Position numbers and translations under genes: made by a program
Source: Acinetobacter johnsonii CIP 64.6
GTDB taxonomy: Bacteria; Pseudomonadota; Gammaproteobacteria; Pseudomonadales; Moraxellaceae
Reading direction: 5' to 3'
DNA length: 64,000 bases
Assembly: GCF_000368045.1 (NCBI RefSeq)
Contig: NZ_KB849230.1
Coordinates: 400,255 to 464,254, forward strand
The notes under the pieces: generated by a model
What the model saw: only the letters and a program-made list of their open reading frames with translations
What the model was told of the DNA's origin: nothing
Databases searched by the model: none
Part shown: positions 36,266 to 44,822 of the stretch, in pieces
Layout: each line of letters starts with the position of its first letter
How positions within the stretch are numbered: position 1 is the first letter of the stretch

Positions 36266-38950
36266 ATGATTCAACAAATTGATGCTCCACTACGTGAAGA
36301 TGTCCGATTACTCGGCAACCTATTGGGTGAAACCCTCAAGGAGCATGCAGGACAAGATTTGTTTAATCAGGTCGAGCAAATTCGGGCCTTATCCAAAGGG
36401 GCACGGGATGGTCAAGTCGAAGCTGAAAAACAGCTGGAACAATTGTTTTTTAGCCTTGAAGATGATGAAATCTTACCTCTGACACGTGCCTTTACCCACT
36501 TTTTGAACTTTGCCAATATTGCAGAGCAATACCATGTGGTCCGTAGCCGTCGTCAAAGTGAATTTGATGAGACCGCACCTTCTCCAAATCCGCTCGACCA
36601 CCTCTTTGCTAAATTTAAAAATAACGACATTTCAACCGATACGCTGTTCCAGCAAATCTGTGATTTAAATATTGAACTGGTTCTGACCGCTCACCCCACT
36701 GAAGTCAGCCGTCGTACCCTGATCCAAAAATATGATGGTATTAACGATGCCTTATTTAAAATGGATCAGCAAAAACTGACCCCTCGCGAACGCCAAACAG
36801 TCCTTGAAGACTTAAAACAACTGATCTGTTCGGCGTGGCAGACCGATGAAATTCGTCAACACCGTCCAACCCCAGTCGATGAAGCAAAATGGGGTTTCAC
36901 CACCATTGAGCAAACCTTATGGAATGCCGTACCGAAGTTCATGCGTGAACTAGACGACATGGTGATTGAACACTGTGGCCAACGTCTGCCTTTACATGTG
37001 GCACCTGTACGTTTCGCTTCATGGATGGGTGGTGACCGTGACGGCAACCCGAATGTGACACACAACATTACTCAAGAAGTCCTGTGGCTATCGCGTTGGA
37101 AAGCGGCTGATCTTTACTTACGTGACATTGAAGACTTGCGTTGGGAACTGTCGATTCAAAGCTGTAGCGATGAACTGCGTCAAGCCTTGGGCCAAGACCA
37201 TCCTGAACCCTACCGTGAATATTTGCGCGATACCCGCGAACGTTTAAAAGCTACGCGCCATTGGCTCGCAGAAAAACTGCGCGGTGCCGATGCCGATGAC
37301 AGCTTGGTGATTAAAGCCAAAGATGAACTGTTACAGCCTTTACTGCTGTGTTATCGCTCTTTAATTGCCAGCAATCTGCCTGAAATTGCCAATGGGAAAC
37401 TGCTGGACTTTATCCATCGGGTGAACTGTTTCGGGATTGAACTGCTGAAACTGGATATTCGCCAAGAGTCAGGACGTCATCGCCAAGCGATTTCGGCCAT
37501 TACTGAATATTTGGGTCTGGGTAATTTTGAAACGTGGACCGAACAAGCACGCCAAAACTTCTTATTGCAAGAACTACAAAGCAAACGTCCGCTGTTGCCC
37601 AAGCATTTAAATGAACCTGCGCAAAGTTTAATTGAACAACCCGAAGTACAAGAAGTGTTTGCCACCATGCGTACTTTGGCGGCGCAGCCTCAAGAAAGTC
37701 TAGGTGCCTACATCATTTCGATGGCTGAATATCCAAGTGATGTGCTGGCGGTACTGCTTTTGCAAAAAGAAGCAGGGATCCAACATCCACTACGTGTGGT
37801 GCCATTGTTTGAAACATTGAAAGACTTAGATGGCGCCGCAGCCACCATGAATACCCTATTCAATATGCATTGGTATAAACAGCATATTCAGGGCAAACAT
37901 GAAGTCATGATTGGCTATTCGGACTCGGCAAAAGATGCAGGCTTTATGTCAGCCAATTGGGCACAGTACCGTGCGCAAGAAGAATTAACCGCAATTGCGA
38001 AAACGCATGGCGTACAACTCACACTATTTCATGGTCGTGGCGGTTCCATCAGCCGTGGCGGTGCGCCAACGCAACAAGCCCTGTTTTCACAGCCACCTGG
38101 CTCGATTTCAGGTGCAATTCGAGTCACTGAACAAGGTGAAATGATTCGCTTCAAGTTTGGTCTAGAAGGTATTGCGCTACAAAACTTAGAGATTTATACC
38201 GCTGCTACTTTAGAAGCCACTTTACTTCCACCGCCCGTCCCAAAACCTGAGTGGCGCGAGTTGATGCACAGCATGACCGATTTGTCGGTACAAGTGTATC
38301 GTCAGACTGTGCGAGAAAACCCGCACTTCGTAAAGTACTTACGTACAGTCACGCCAGAGCTTGAACTGCAAATGTTACCGCTTGGCTCACGCCCTGCAAA
38401 ACGTAAAGTCACTGGCGGCATTGAGTCCTTACGTGCCATTCCTTGGGTATTTGCGTGGACCCAGATTCGTTTGATGCTACCCGCTTGGTTAGGTACAGGC
38501 GCAGCAATTAACCAAGTGATTGATCAAGGGCATAAAGCCACCTTAGATGAAATGCTGGTGGCTTGGCCGTATTTCCAAACCCTGATTGATATGTTGGAAA
38601 TGGTGCTCTCAAAGTCTGATGCTCATGTAGCGCTATATTATGAGTCGCACCTGACCGATGATGAGGACTTGAAAGTGCTCGGTGAACATCTACGTCAGCG
38701 CTTAAAGTATGCAGTGCAAACCCTCTTGGCGCTTAAAGGTGAGTCTAAACTCCTCAGCAGTAACGAAGTTTTAGATCAGTCAATGAGAGTGCGCAAACCG
38801 TATTTATTGCCGCTGCATTTACTCCAAGCAGAGTTAATGAAACGTCGTCGCCGCTACCTAGAAGAGCGTCAGGAAACAAATACACCTGTAGATCATGCAC
38901 TTATGGTGAGTATCGCCGGCATTGCAGCGGGTCTTCGTAACACAGGATAA
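36266..38950 (+). CDS. ppc: Phosphoenolpyruvate carboxylase
   Basis: It carboxylates PEP to oxaloacetate, replenishing the TCA cycle. 894 aa from the ATG at 36266, with GAGGG upstream (the open frame extends 35 codons further but lacks a start signal). Active-site motifs visible: VLTAHPTEVSRRT near 142, SWMGGDRDGNP and FHGRGGSISRGGAPT near 590. The C-terminus ends in RNTG, as is invariant in the family. Confidence 0.97.
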   Translation: MIQQIDAPLREDVRLLGNLLGETLKEHAGQDLFNQVEQIRALSKGARDGQVEAEKQLEQLFFSLEDDEILPLTRAFTHFLNFANIAEQYHVVRSRRQSEFDETAPSPNPLDHLFAKFKNNDISTDTLFQQICDLNIELVLTAHPTEVSRRTLIQKYDGINDALFKMDQQKLTPRERQTVLEDLKQLICSAWQTDEIRQHRPTPVDEAKWGFTTIEQTLWNAVPKFMRELDDMVIEHCGQRLPLHVAPVRFASWMGGDRDGNPNVTHNITQEVLWLSRWKAADLYLRDIEDLRWELSIQSCSDELRQALGQDHPEPYREYLRDTRERLKATRHWLAEKLRGADADDSLVIKAKDELLQPLLLCYRSLIASNLPEIANGKLLDFIHRVNCFGIELLKLDIRQESGRHRQAISAITEYLGLGNFETWTEQARQNFLLQELQSKRPLLPKHLNEPAQSLIEQPEVQEVFATMRTLAAQPQESLGAYIISMAEYPSDVLAVLLLQKEAGIQHPLRVVPLFETLKDLDGAAATMNTLFNMHWYKQHIQGKHEVMIGYSDSAKDAGFMSANWAQYRAQEELTAIAKTHGVQLTLFHGRGGSISRGGAPTQQALFSQPPGSISGAIRVTEQGEMIRFKFGLEGIALQNLEIYTAATLEATLLPPPVPKPEWRELMHSMTDLSVQVYRQTVRENPHFVKYLRTVTPELELQMLPLGSRPAKRKVTGGIESLRAIPWVFAWTQIRLMLPAWLGTGAAINQVIDQGHKATLDEMLVAWPYFQTLIDMLEMVLSKSDAHVALYYESHLTDDEDLKVLGEHLRQRLKYAVQTLLALKGESKLLSSNEVLDQSMRVRKPYLLPLHLLQAELMKRRRRYLEERQETNTPVDHALMVSIAGIAAGLRNTG

Positions 38951-38971
38951 AGTTTTAAGCCCGCTCCATTT

Positions 38972-38999
38972 AAAGCACATCAGCATGATGTGCTTTTTT
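38972..38999 (+). terminator. Terminator after ppc
   Basis: Stem aagcacatca / tgatgtgctt with loop GCA, then T residues. Confidence 0.88.
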
Positions 39000-39000
39000 A

Positions 39001-39016
39001 TTGACCGCATGGTCAA
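39001..39016. promoter_or_regulatory. RutR-like palindrome 1
   Basis: TTGACCGCATGGTCAA is a perfect palindrome outside a 4-base centre. It matches the E. coli RutR consensus TTGACCAnnTGGTCAA at all but one defined position. It lies 233 bases upstream of a uracil/xanthine-type permease. Confidence 0.5.
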
Positions 39017-39122
39017 ACCTTTTATAATTTTTTATCAATCCAATCATAAATATTTATGAATGAGCGATTGGCTAAATTTACCAATTAAACATTGATTTTT
39101 CATTATTTTTAAAAATTAAAAG

Positions 39123-39140
39123 TTTTACCATACGGTAAAA
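39123..39140. promoter_or_regulatory. RutR-like palindrome 2 (degenerate)
   Basis: TTTTACC-ATAC-GGTAAAA, a perfect 7-bp dyad with the same ACC-N4-GGT core as the palindrome at 39001, about 110 bases before the permease start. It may be a second site for the same regulator. Confidence 0.4.
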
Positions 39141-39249
39141 AGTTCTGAAAAGTCATAAGATTAGTTTGAACAATTTTTTGTATCACTGATTAAATCTTCT
39201 AAAAAACAAGAGTATGATGTGCACAATTTATCTTTAGAGTGCTCAAAAA

Positions 39250-40551
39250 ATGTCCAATTGGTTTCCCAAATGGCGCCCGTACGAAGGCAATATCGATGCA
39301 CGTCCTGTTGGCACAAGTGAATACCTCCCTGCTTCACAAAGTGCAATTTTAGGTGTGCAGCATGCCTTTGCCATGTTTGGAGCAACGGTTCTTGCACCTT
39401 TCTTAATGGGCTTCGATCCCAACCTTGCTATTTTAATGTCCGGGATTTGTACCATCTTGTTCTTTATTATGACGGGTGGACGTGTTCCAAGCTATTTAGG
39501 TTCAAGTTTTGCCTTTATTGGGGTCGTGATTGCAGCAACGGGCTATACCGCATCGGGCACAGGCGCACTCAATCCAAATTTAGCTATGGCGGGCGGCGGT
39601 ATTATTGCCTGCGGCGTGCTCTATACCTTGTTTGGTTTTATGGTCATGGCAACGGGCACTAAGTGGATTGAAAAACTGATGCCGCCTGTGGTGACAGGTG
39701 CTGTGGTGATGATTATTGGTCTCAACCTTGCGCCAGTGACGGTCAAAGGCGTTGCGGGCAATTCCTTTAATATGTGGATGGCACTAGTTACCGTATTATG
39801 TATGGGCTCGATTGCAGTCTTTACCCGTGGTTTATTGCAGCGTCTCTTATTATTAATTGGTTTGCTACTGTCTTACTTGGTCTATTTCATCGTGACCAAT
39901 GTTATGGGCTATGGCACAGCGATTAATTTTACACCAATTCAGCAAGCCGCTTGGTTTGGTTTACCGACTTTTCATGCGCCTGAATTTAATGCCAATGCCA
40001 TGATGATTATTGCACCAATTGCGTTAATTTTGGTGGCAGAAAACCTCGGTCACATTAAAGCCGTGAGTGCGATGACCGGTGAAAACCTTGATCCGCACAT
40101 TGGTAAAGCGTTTGTTGCCGATGGTGTCGCAACGACATTAGCGGGTGGTGTCGGCGCACCAGGCATGACCACCTATGGTGAAAACATTGGGGTCATGGCC
40201 GTCACACGAGTTTACTCGACCATCATTTTTGCCATCGCAGGTGTGTTTGCCATTTTCTTGGGTCTGTCACCGAAATTTGGTGCCATCATCCATACCATTC
40301 CGACCGCGATTTTAACCGGTGCGTCGATTGTGGTGTTTGGTTTGATTACCATCGCGGGTGCAAAAATTTGGATTGAAAACAAAGTCGATTTTTCACAGAA
40401 CAAAAACCTGATGGTCGCAGCAGTCACCATCATTTTAGGTACAGGTGATTTTGCCTTACAAATTGGCAACTTTAACTTGGGTGGTATTGGTACTGCTACG
40501 TTTGCAGCGTTGTTCTTAAACTGGTTCTTCAGCTTAGGACAAAAAGATTAA
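39250..40551 (+). CDS. NCS2 nucleobase permease (RutG/UraA type)
   Basis: 433 aa inner-membrane symporter with about fourteen hydrophobic segments. Signatures: LGVQHAFAMFGATVLAP (TM1), FAFIGVV (TM3 substrate loop), LVAENLGHIKAVSAMTG (TM8, carrying the conserved Glu) and GAPGMTTYGENIGVMAVTRV (TM10). These match RutG/UraA uracil permeases better than purine carriers. RutR-like palindromes upstream support pyrimidine control. No rut catabolic genes are adjacent. Confidence 0.88.
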   Translation: MSNWFPKWRPYEGNIDARPVGTSEYLPASQSAILGVQHAFAMFGATVLAPFLMGFDPNLAILMSGICTILFFIMTGGRVPSYLGSSFAFIGVVIAATGYTASGTGALNPNLAMAGGGIIACGVLYTLFGFMVMATGTKWIEKLMPPVVTGAVVMIIGLNLAPVTVKGVAGNSFNMWMALVTVLCMGSIAVFTRGLLQRLLLLIGLLLSYLVYFIVTNVMGYGTAINFTPIQQAAWFGLPTFHAPEFNANAMMIIAPIALILVAENLGHIKAVSAMTGENLDPHIGKAFVADGVATTLAGGVGAPGMTTYGENIGVMAVTRVYSTIIFAIAGVFAIFLGLSPKFGAIIHTIPTAILTGASIVVFGLITIAGAKIWIENKVDFSQNKNLMVAAVTIILGTGDFALQIGNFNLGGIGTATFAALFLNWFFSLGQKD

Positions 40552-40583
40552 TCTGCCTGATATTTTGATTATCCATTTTGATC

Positions 40584-40606
40584 GCAGCCTTCGGGCTGCT
40601 TTTTTT
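40584..40606 (+). terminator. Terminator after permease gene
   Basis: Stem gcagcc / ggctgc with UUCG tetraloop and seven T residues. Confidence 0.92.
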
Positions 40607-40710
40607 GGTCTGATATTCTGGCTCCGATTACACATGCCACTACGCTAAAAGGATGTCTCTAAACGCAAAAAGGGCTAAGATAAAGTAACCTTTTCCGCTT
40701 TGACCCTGCC

Positions 40711-41616
40711 ATGCGCCTTGATTTTTTTGATCTGCAATTGTTTATCAATATCCTGAGTACAGGCAGTCTTACCAAGGGTGCAGAACGCTCCGCCATTTCT
40801 TTACAGGCCGCCAGTGAACGGATTAAAAAATTAGAACACCATTTTGAAGTCAGTTTATTTACCCGCCATGCAACGGGTGTAAAAGCGACCCTTGCTGGAC
40901 AAACCTTTGCGGAACATGCGCAGCACTTACTGCAACAACAGCAGCAATTACAACAAGCCATGCTGCCCTTTGCTCACAGTGCAACGAGCAACATTATATT
41001 GTGGTGCAACTCATCGGCACAGAGTGAGTACTTACCACATTTATTACCGCAGTATTTAATGGAAAATCCGAAGCTCCATATTGAATTAAAAGAAGCCGAA
41101 ACCAATGACATCATTCAGGCCCTCAGTACAGGCACGGCGCAGTTAGGACTGATCTCTGGTTTTTTTGATGCGGGACAGCTTGAAACTCAAGAGTTTGCTG
41201 AAGACCCTTTGGTACTGATCTGCCCAAGCCAACACCCTCTTGCCACTGCGGCACAACTAGAACTGGGTGAATTACTGCAACATCCATTTGTGGGCCTCAT
41301 GCAATATCACTCCTTACAACAGTCAATAGAAGCGCAAGCCAAACGCTTAGGCTGTGACATCCAGTATCGTCTACGGGTGCCGAACTTTGCCGCGATCGCC
41401 CAAGTCGTTGCCAATGGCGTCGGCATTGCGATTATTCCCAAACGGGCAGCACTGCGTTTAAAAGCACAGTATGATTTTCAGCAAATTGAACTCTTAGGCA
41501 AATGGGCCAACCGTAAGTTGCTGTTAGCAGCACGGTGTTTTGATCAGCTCCCCGCAGATTATCAACGCTTTAGTCAATTCCTCTTGAGCCAACATGACCA
41601 ACTCATTGGGCATTAA
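40711..41616 (+). CDS. LysR family transcriptional regulator
   Basis: 301 aa. The N-terminal HTH (FDLQLFINILSTGSLTKGAERSAISLQAASERIKKLE) is followed by a periplasmic-binding-like effector domain (about 95-295) with a CPSQHPLA element. Its 3' end overlaps the convergent TauE/SafE gene by four bases, so the two transcripts collide. Such regulators often control a neighbour; the adjacent permease may be the target, but the layout is convergent rather than divergent. Confidence 0.9.
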   Translation: MRLDFFDLQLFINILSTGSLTKGAERSAISLQAASERIKKLEHHFEVSLFTRHATGVKATLAGQTFAEHAQHLLQQQQQLQQAMLPFAHSATSNIILWCNSSAQSEYLPHLLPQYLMENPKLHIELKEAETNDIIQALSTGTAQLGLISGFFDAGQLETQEFAEDPLVLICPSQHPLATAAQLELGELLQHPFVGLMQYHSLQQSIEAQAKRLGCDIQYRLRVPNFAAIAQVVANGVGIAIIPKRAALRLKAQYDFQQIELLGKWANRKLLLAARCFDQLPADYQRFSQFLLSQHDQLIGH

Positions 41617-42350
41617 AGCCAGCCCAGTTGATGTAAAACCATATAACTGCCAAATAAGACTAGGCCCACAAAAAACACCTTACGAAAGGCTTGCTCAGGG
41701 ATGCGGTAGCGAATTTTAGTGCCCAACCACATTCCGAGCAATGCAGGCAGCAGTGCGATCAACGACAGCTGATAGTCAATTGGGGTGTCTTCAACAGGAT
41801 TTAGATGTAAATACGTGGCCAGACACAAGGTTGAAACAGTAAAGGCAAGGCCGAGCGATTGTACCAAATCATCCCGTTTCAAATGCAAGGACTGCAAATA
41901 CGGCACCACGGGAATCACCACCACCCCTGTCGCCACCGTCAAAGCACCGCCCAAATAGCCCATGATCGGTGATAAATATTTTTCATACGGGGCTAAGTTG
42001 GGCATGTTTTTGGCAAACAAACCATATAGACCGTAAATAGCCAGCATCCCGCCCAACAGCGCTTCACTTTGAAATTCGCCATGTCCAAGTGTAGGAAAAA
42101 CACTCCAAACTGAACCAATGATCATGCCCACCAGCAACGGCCAAAAGCGCTGTACCAGTCGCAGTACACGCCCTTCTGCAAACAATTGCCAAAAGTTCGT
42201 GACCATGGAAGGGATAATCAGCAAAGTTGCCGCTTGAAATGGGCTAATCACCAAAGATAAAAGTCCCATCGACACGGCGGGCAAACCCAGACCAATGGTA
42301 CCCTTAATCATGCCTGCGACAGCAAAAACAAAAATAACAAAAGCAAGCAT
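41613..42350 (-). CDS. TauE/SafE family membrane permease
   Basis: 245 aa with about eight hydrophobic segments. Two repeated family motifs: GMIKGTIGLGLPAVS near residue 11 and GYLGGALTVATGVVVIPV near 132. The family exports sulfite, sulfoacetate and related anions or imports others. Substrate not evident. Convergent with the LysR gene. Confidence 0.87.
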   Translation of the reverse strand: MLAFVIFVFAVAGMIKGTIGLGLPAVSMGLLSLVISPFQAATLLIIPSMVTNFWQLFAEGRVLRLVQRFWPLLVGMIIGSVWSVFPTLGHGEFQSEALLGGMLAIYGLYGLFAKNMPNLAPYEKYLSPIMGYLGGALTVATGVVVIPVVPYLQSLHLKRDDLVQSLGLAFTVSTLCLATYLHLNPVEDTPIDYQLSLIALLPALLGMWLGTKIRYRIPEQAFRKVFFVGLVLFGSYMVLHQLGWL

Positions 42351-42420
42351 GACGCTTCTCTCTAAACACTTAGCGCCATGCTATAAAATTTAAATGTGGG
42401 CTCATATCACTGTTTTTAGA

Positions 42421-42489
42421 AGTAAGCCTCAACCAAAGATTGAGGCTTACTGGGAAGAATGGACTGGACTCAACTTTTATTGAATCCAG
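42421..42489. repeat. Two consecutive stem-loops past the TonB receptor gene
   Basis: A perfect 12-bp stem (agtaagcctcaa 42421-42432 / ttgaggcttact 42440-42451) is followed by a second stem with one mismatch (ctggactcaa 42464-42473 / ttgaatccag 42480-42489). Neither has a T-run. They lie between the receptor stop and tauE and may stabilise or end the receptor mRNA. Confidence 0.5.
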
Positions 42490-42511
42490 ATGTGATGCAG
42501 TGCGATTCTGC

Positions 42512-44617
42512 TTAGTATTTGAAATTTAGGCTGAAGCGGAAAGTACGTGGATCGCCCCAATTGACCAATTGCGCATTTGGTGTGGTTCCGACTAAATACT
42601 CTTTATCAAACAGGTTTTTTACACTGAACTTTGCGCCCCAATTTTTCGCCTCATAACCGGCACTGACGTCATACAGCATATAGCTCGATAGTGGCACATA
42701 AGAAGTTCCACGTTGTGCTGTACGCTCGCCTTGATAATTGGCACTGGCACCAACATTCCAGCCCAGTTGCTCATCCGCAAAGAAGTATTGGGTTGATAAA
42801 GAGGCGGCATTTTTAGGCACATGGTTAATTCGTTTGCCTATATCACTGCTGGTGGTACTTTCTGTCGTTTCCGCGGTAGGAATATAACTATAGGTTGCGG
42901 TCAAGTTCCATTGATCCGTCAATGCGGCGGATAATTCCGTTTCAAAACCTTTGGTTTTTTGTTCACCGATTTGCACAGAATAACCGAGGGTAGAATCCGA
43001 CTCAGTCACGTTCTGACGGGTTAAATCATAATAAGCCACATAGCCTTGCAACCGTTGATTCAACCCCTGAAACTTAACCCCAACCTCAAACTGCTCGCCC
43101 TCTTCAGGATCCAATAGTGTTCCGCCAGCGCCAGTGTCGCTCACAGGAAAGAATGAGGTTGCATAACTCACATAGGGAGCAAACTTATCATTAATCTGAT
43201 ACATCAAGGACGCATTACCCGTGAAAGCATTGTCCGAGTTTTTCAGCGTCGTATCATTGAAAAGGTCATCGACTTCGACCTGTGTCCAGTCATGACGACC
43301 CGATAAGCCTAAGATCCAATGATCATCAATTTTAAAATTATTACGCAGATATACGCCCATATATTGGGTATCTGTAATTTGATGGGATTTGGTCGTGGTC
43401 GCCTTTGCGATAGGTGTATAGATCGGATTATCCGCATCAAATGGAGTCTTCACTTTATCACTTCGACGCTCGTAATCACTGCGTTCATGCATCATGTCCA
43501 AACCCACCATCAAATCATATTGGGTTTTGCCCCAGTCGAAATGACGTGACACATTATTATCTAATGCAAAATTTACATCATCTTTAATCTGTCTTTCTAC
43601 CGTCCGTTTGAAGGTTGGTAAAAAAGCGCCACTAGCTGCCAATACAGGATTATTATCTGCATCGGTTGTAGTGACTGCAAAATTTTGCTTAAAGCTCCAG
43701 CCATTATCAAAATAATGTGCATAGTTCGACCCTAAGCGCAGAACATCGACCGTATTGCTTAGATTCGGCGCGCCAAAAAATAAGGTCTGTGAATAGTTTT
43801 TATAAGCGCCATTACTATAGGGAATCCCCTGTTGGCGAATAAAATCCCGATGCTGATAGCTGGCAATTACAGACAGTTCGTCTTTTTCACCTAAGTCAAA
43901 ATTATAAGACGGTGCAATATAATAATTTTTATAATAAACATAATCGGTTGGATCATCTTGGTCAGAGACATGACCCACCACACGAAACGCCCCTTTTTCG
44001 CTATCATTTGGCGCATAGTTGATATCAAATGTGCCATCCACAAAGGCATTGCTGCCATAGCTTACACTGCCACGATAAGAAGTCTTTGCCTCAGGACGTT
44101 TGGTGGTTAAGTTAACTAAGCCGCCCGGCAAGGCAAAGCCAAAACCAGTCGATGTCGGCCCTTTGACAACCTCAATTGACTGTAAACCACTGATGTCTTC
44201 TGAACGTAGGGCATTATCAGAAGTTTGAATACGCAAGCCATCGACATAGGTCTGTGCGCTGGAAACCTGACCACGAATAATAAAGTCATCCCAACCACGG
44301 CGACCATACTGTCCTGCGGTGACCCCCGCTACACCCTGCAAGGCTTCAGACAGTGTTTTCGCTTGTTTCTGTTCCAGTTGTTTTTCACTAATCACGCTGA
44401 TCGATTGCGCAGTTTCAAACAGCGGTGCATCTGAACGCAAAACAGCTGATGCAGTTTTTGCTGCATATGCCGCTTTTTCATCTGCATCTTGGGCTTCAAA
44501 TTGCAAAGTCGGTAAAACTTGGGATGATGCTGTTTCCTGTGTCTCGCCCTGAGCAAACGCTGCTGTAGTCATCACGGCCAGAATGGATAAGCTCAAAGAA
44601 GAAATATGAAAACGCAT
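42512..44617 (-). CDS. TonB-dependent siderophore receptor
   Basis: 701 aa outer-membrane protein from the ATG at 44617. A signal peptide ends near TTAAFA. The plug domain (about 55-165) has SISVISEKQLEQKQAKTLSEAL and YGRRGWDDFIIRG with VKGPTSTGFG. A 22-strand barrel follows, ending in the terminal aromatic signature FRFSLNFKY. These are features of the FhuA/FpvA-like siderophore class; the ligand is not decided. A Fur-box-like sequence upstream indicates iron repression. Confidence 0.93.
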   Translation of the reverse strand: MRFHISSLSLSILAVMTTAAFAQGETQETASSQVLPTLQFEAQDADEKAAYAAKTASAVLRSDAPLFETAQSISVISEKQLEQKQAKTLSEALQGVAGVTAGQYGRRGWDDFIIRGQVSSAQTYVDGLRIQTSDNALRSEDISGLQSIEVVKGPTSTGFGFALPGGLVNLTTKRPEAKTSYRGSVSYGSNAFVDGTFDINYAPNDSEKGAFRVVGHVSDQDDPTDYVYYKNYYIAPSYNFDLGEKDELSVIASYQHRDFIRQQGIPYSNGAYKNYSQTLFFGAPNLSNTVDVLRLGSNYAHYFDNGWSFKQNFAVTTTDADNNPVLAASGAFLPTFKRTVERQIKDDVNFALDNNVSRHFDWGKTQYDLMVGLDMMHERSDYERRSDKVKTPFDADNPIYTPIAKATTTKSHQITDTQYMGVYLRNNFKIDDHWILGLSGRHDWTQVEVDDLFNDTTLKNSDNAFTGNASLMYQINDKFAPYVSYATSFFPVSDTGAGGTLLDPEEGEQFEVGVKFQGLNQRLQGYVAYYDLTRQNVTESDSTLGYSVQIGEQKTKGFETELSAALTDQWNLTATYSYIPTAETTESTTSSDIGKRINHVPKNAASLSTQYFFADEQLGWNVGASANYQGERTAQRGTSYVPLSSYMLYDVSAGYEAKNWGAKFSVKNLFDKEYLVGTTPNAQLVNWGDPRTFRFSLNFKY

Positions 44618-44643
44618 AACATCAATCAACAGACAGAAAGAAT

Positions 44644-44662
44644 GCCAATTATAATCATTTTC
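44644..44662 (-). promoter_or_regulatory. Fur-box-like site upstream of the TonB receptor
   Basis: On the reverse strand GAAAATGATTATAATTGGC matches the 19-bp Fur consensus GATAATGATAATCATTATC at 14 positions. It lies 27 bases before the receptor start. Confidence 0.65.
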
Positions 44663-44822
44663 ATTTGGAAGCCTATTTATTAATAAAATTTAACAATGAA
44701 TTTAATTGTTAAACCTCATTAACATTATTAATAAGCACTTTAATAACTCAGCCTAAAAACACCATCGGCTTTAGGTTTCATGTGTTATTGGACTGTTTTG
44801 ATCAATAAGAGGTATCCAAAAC

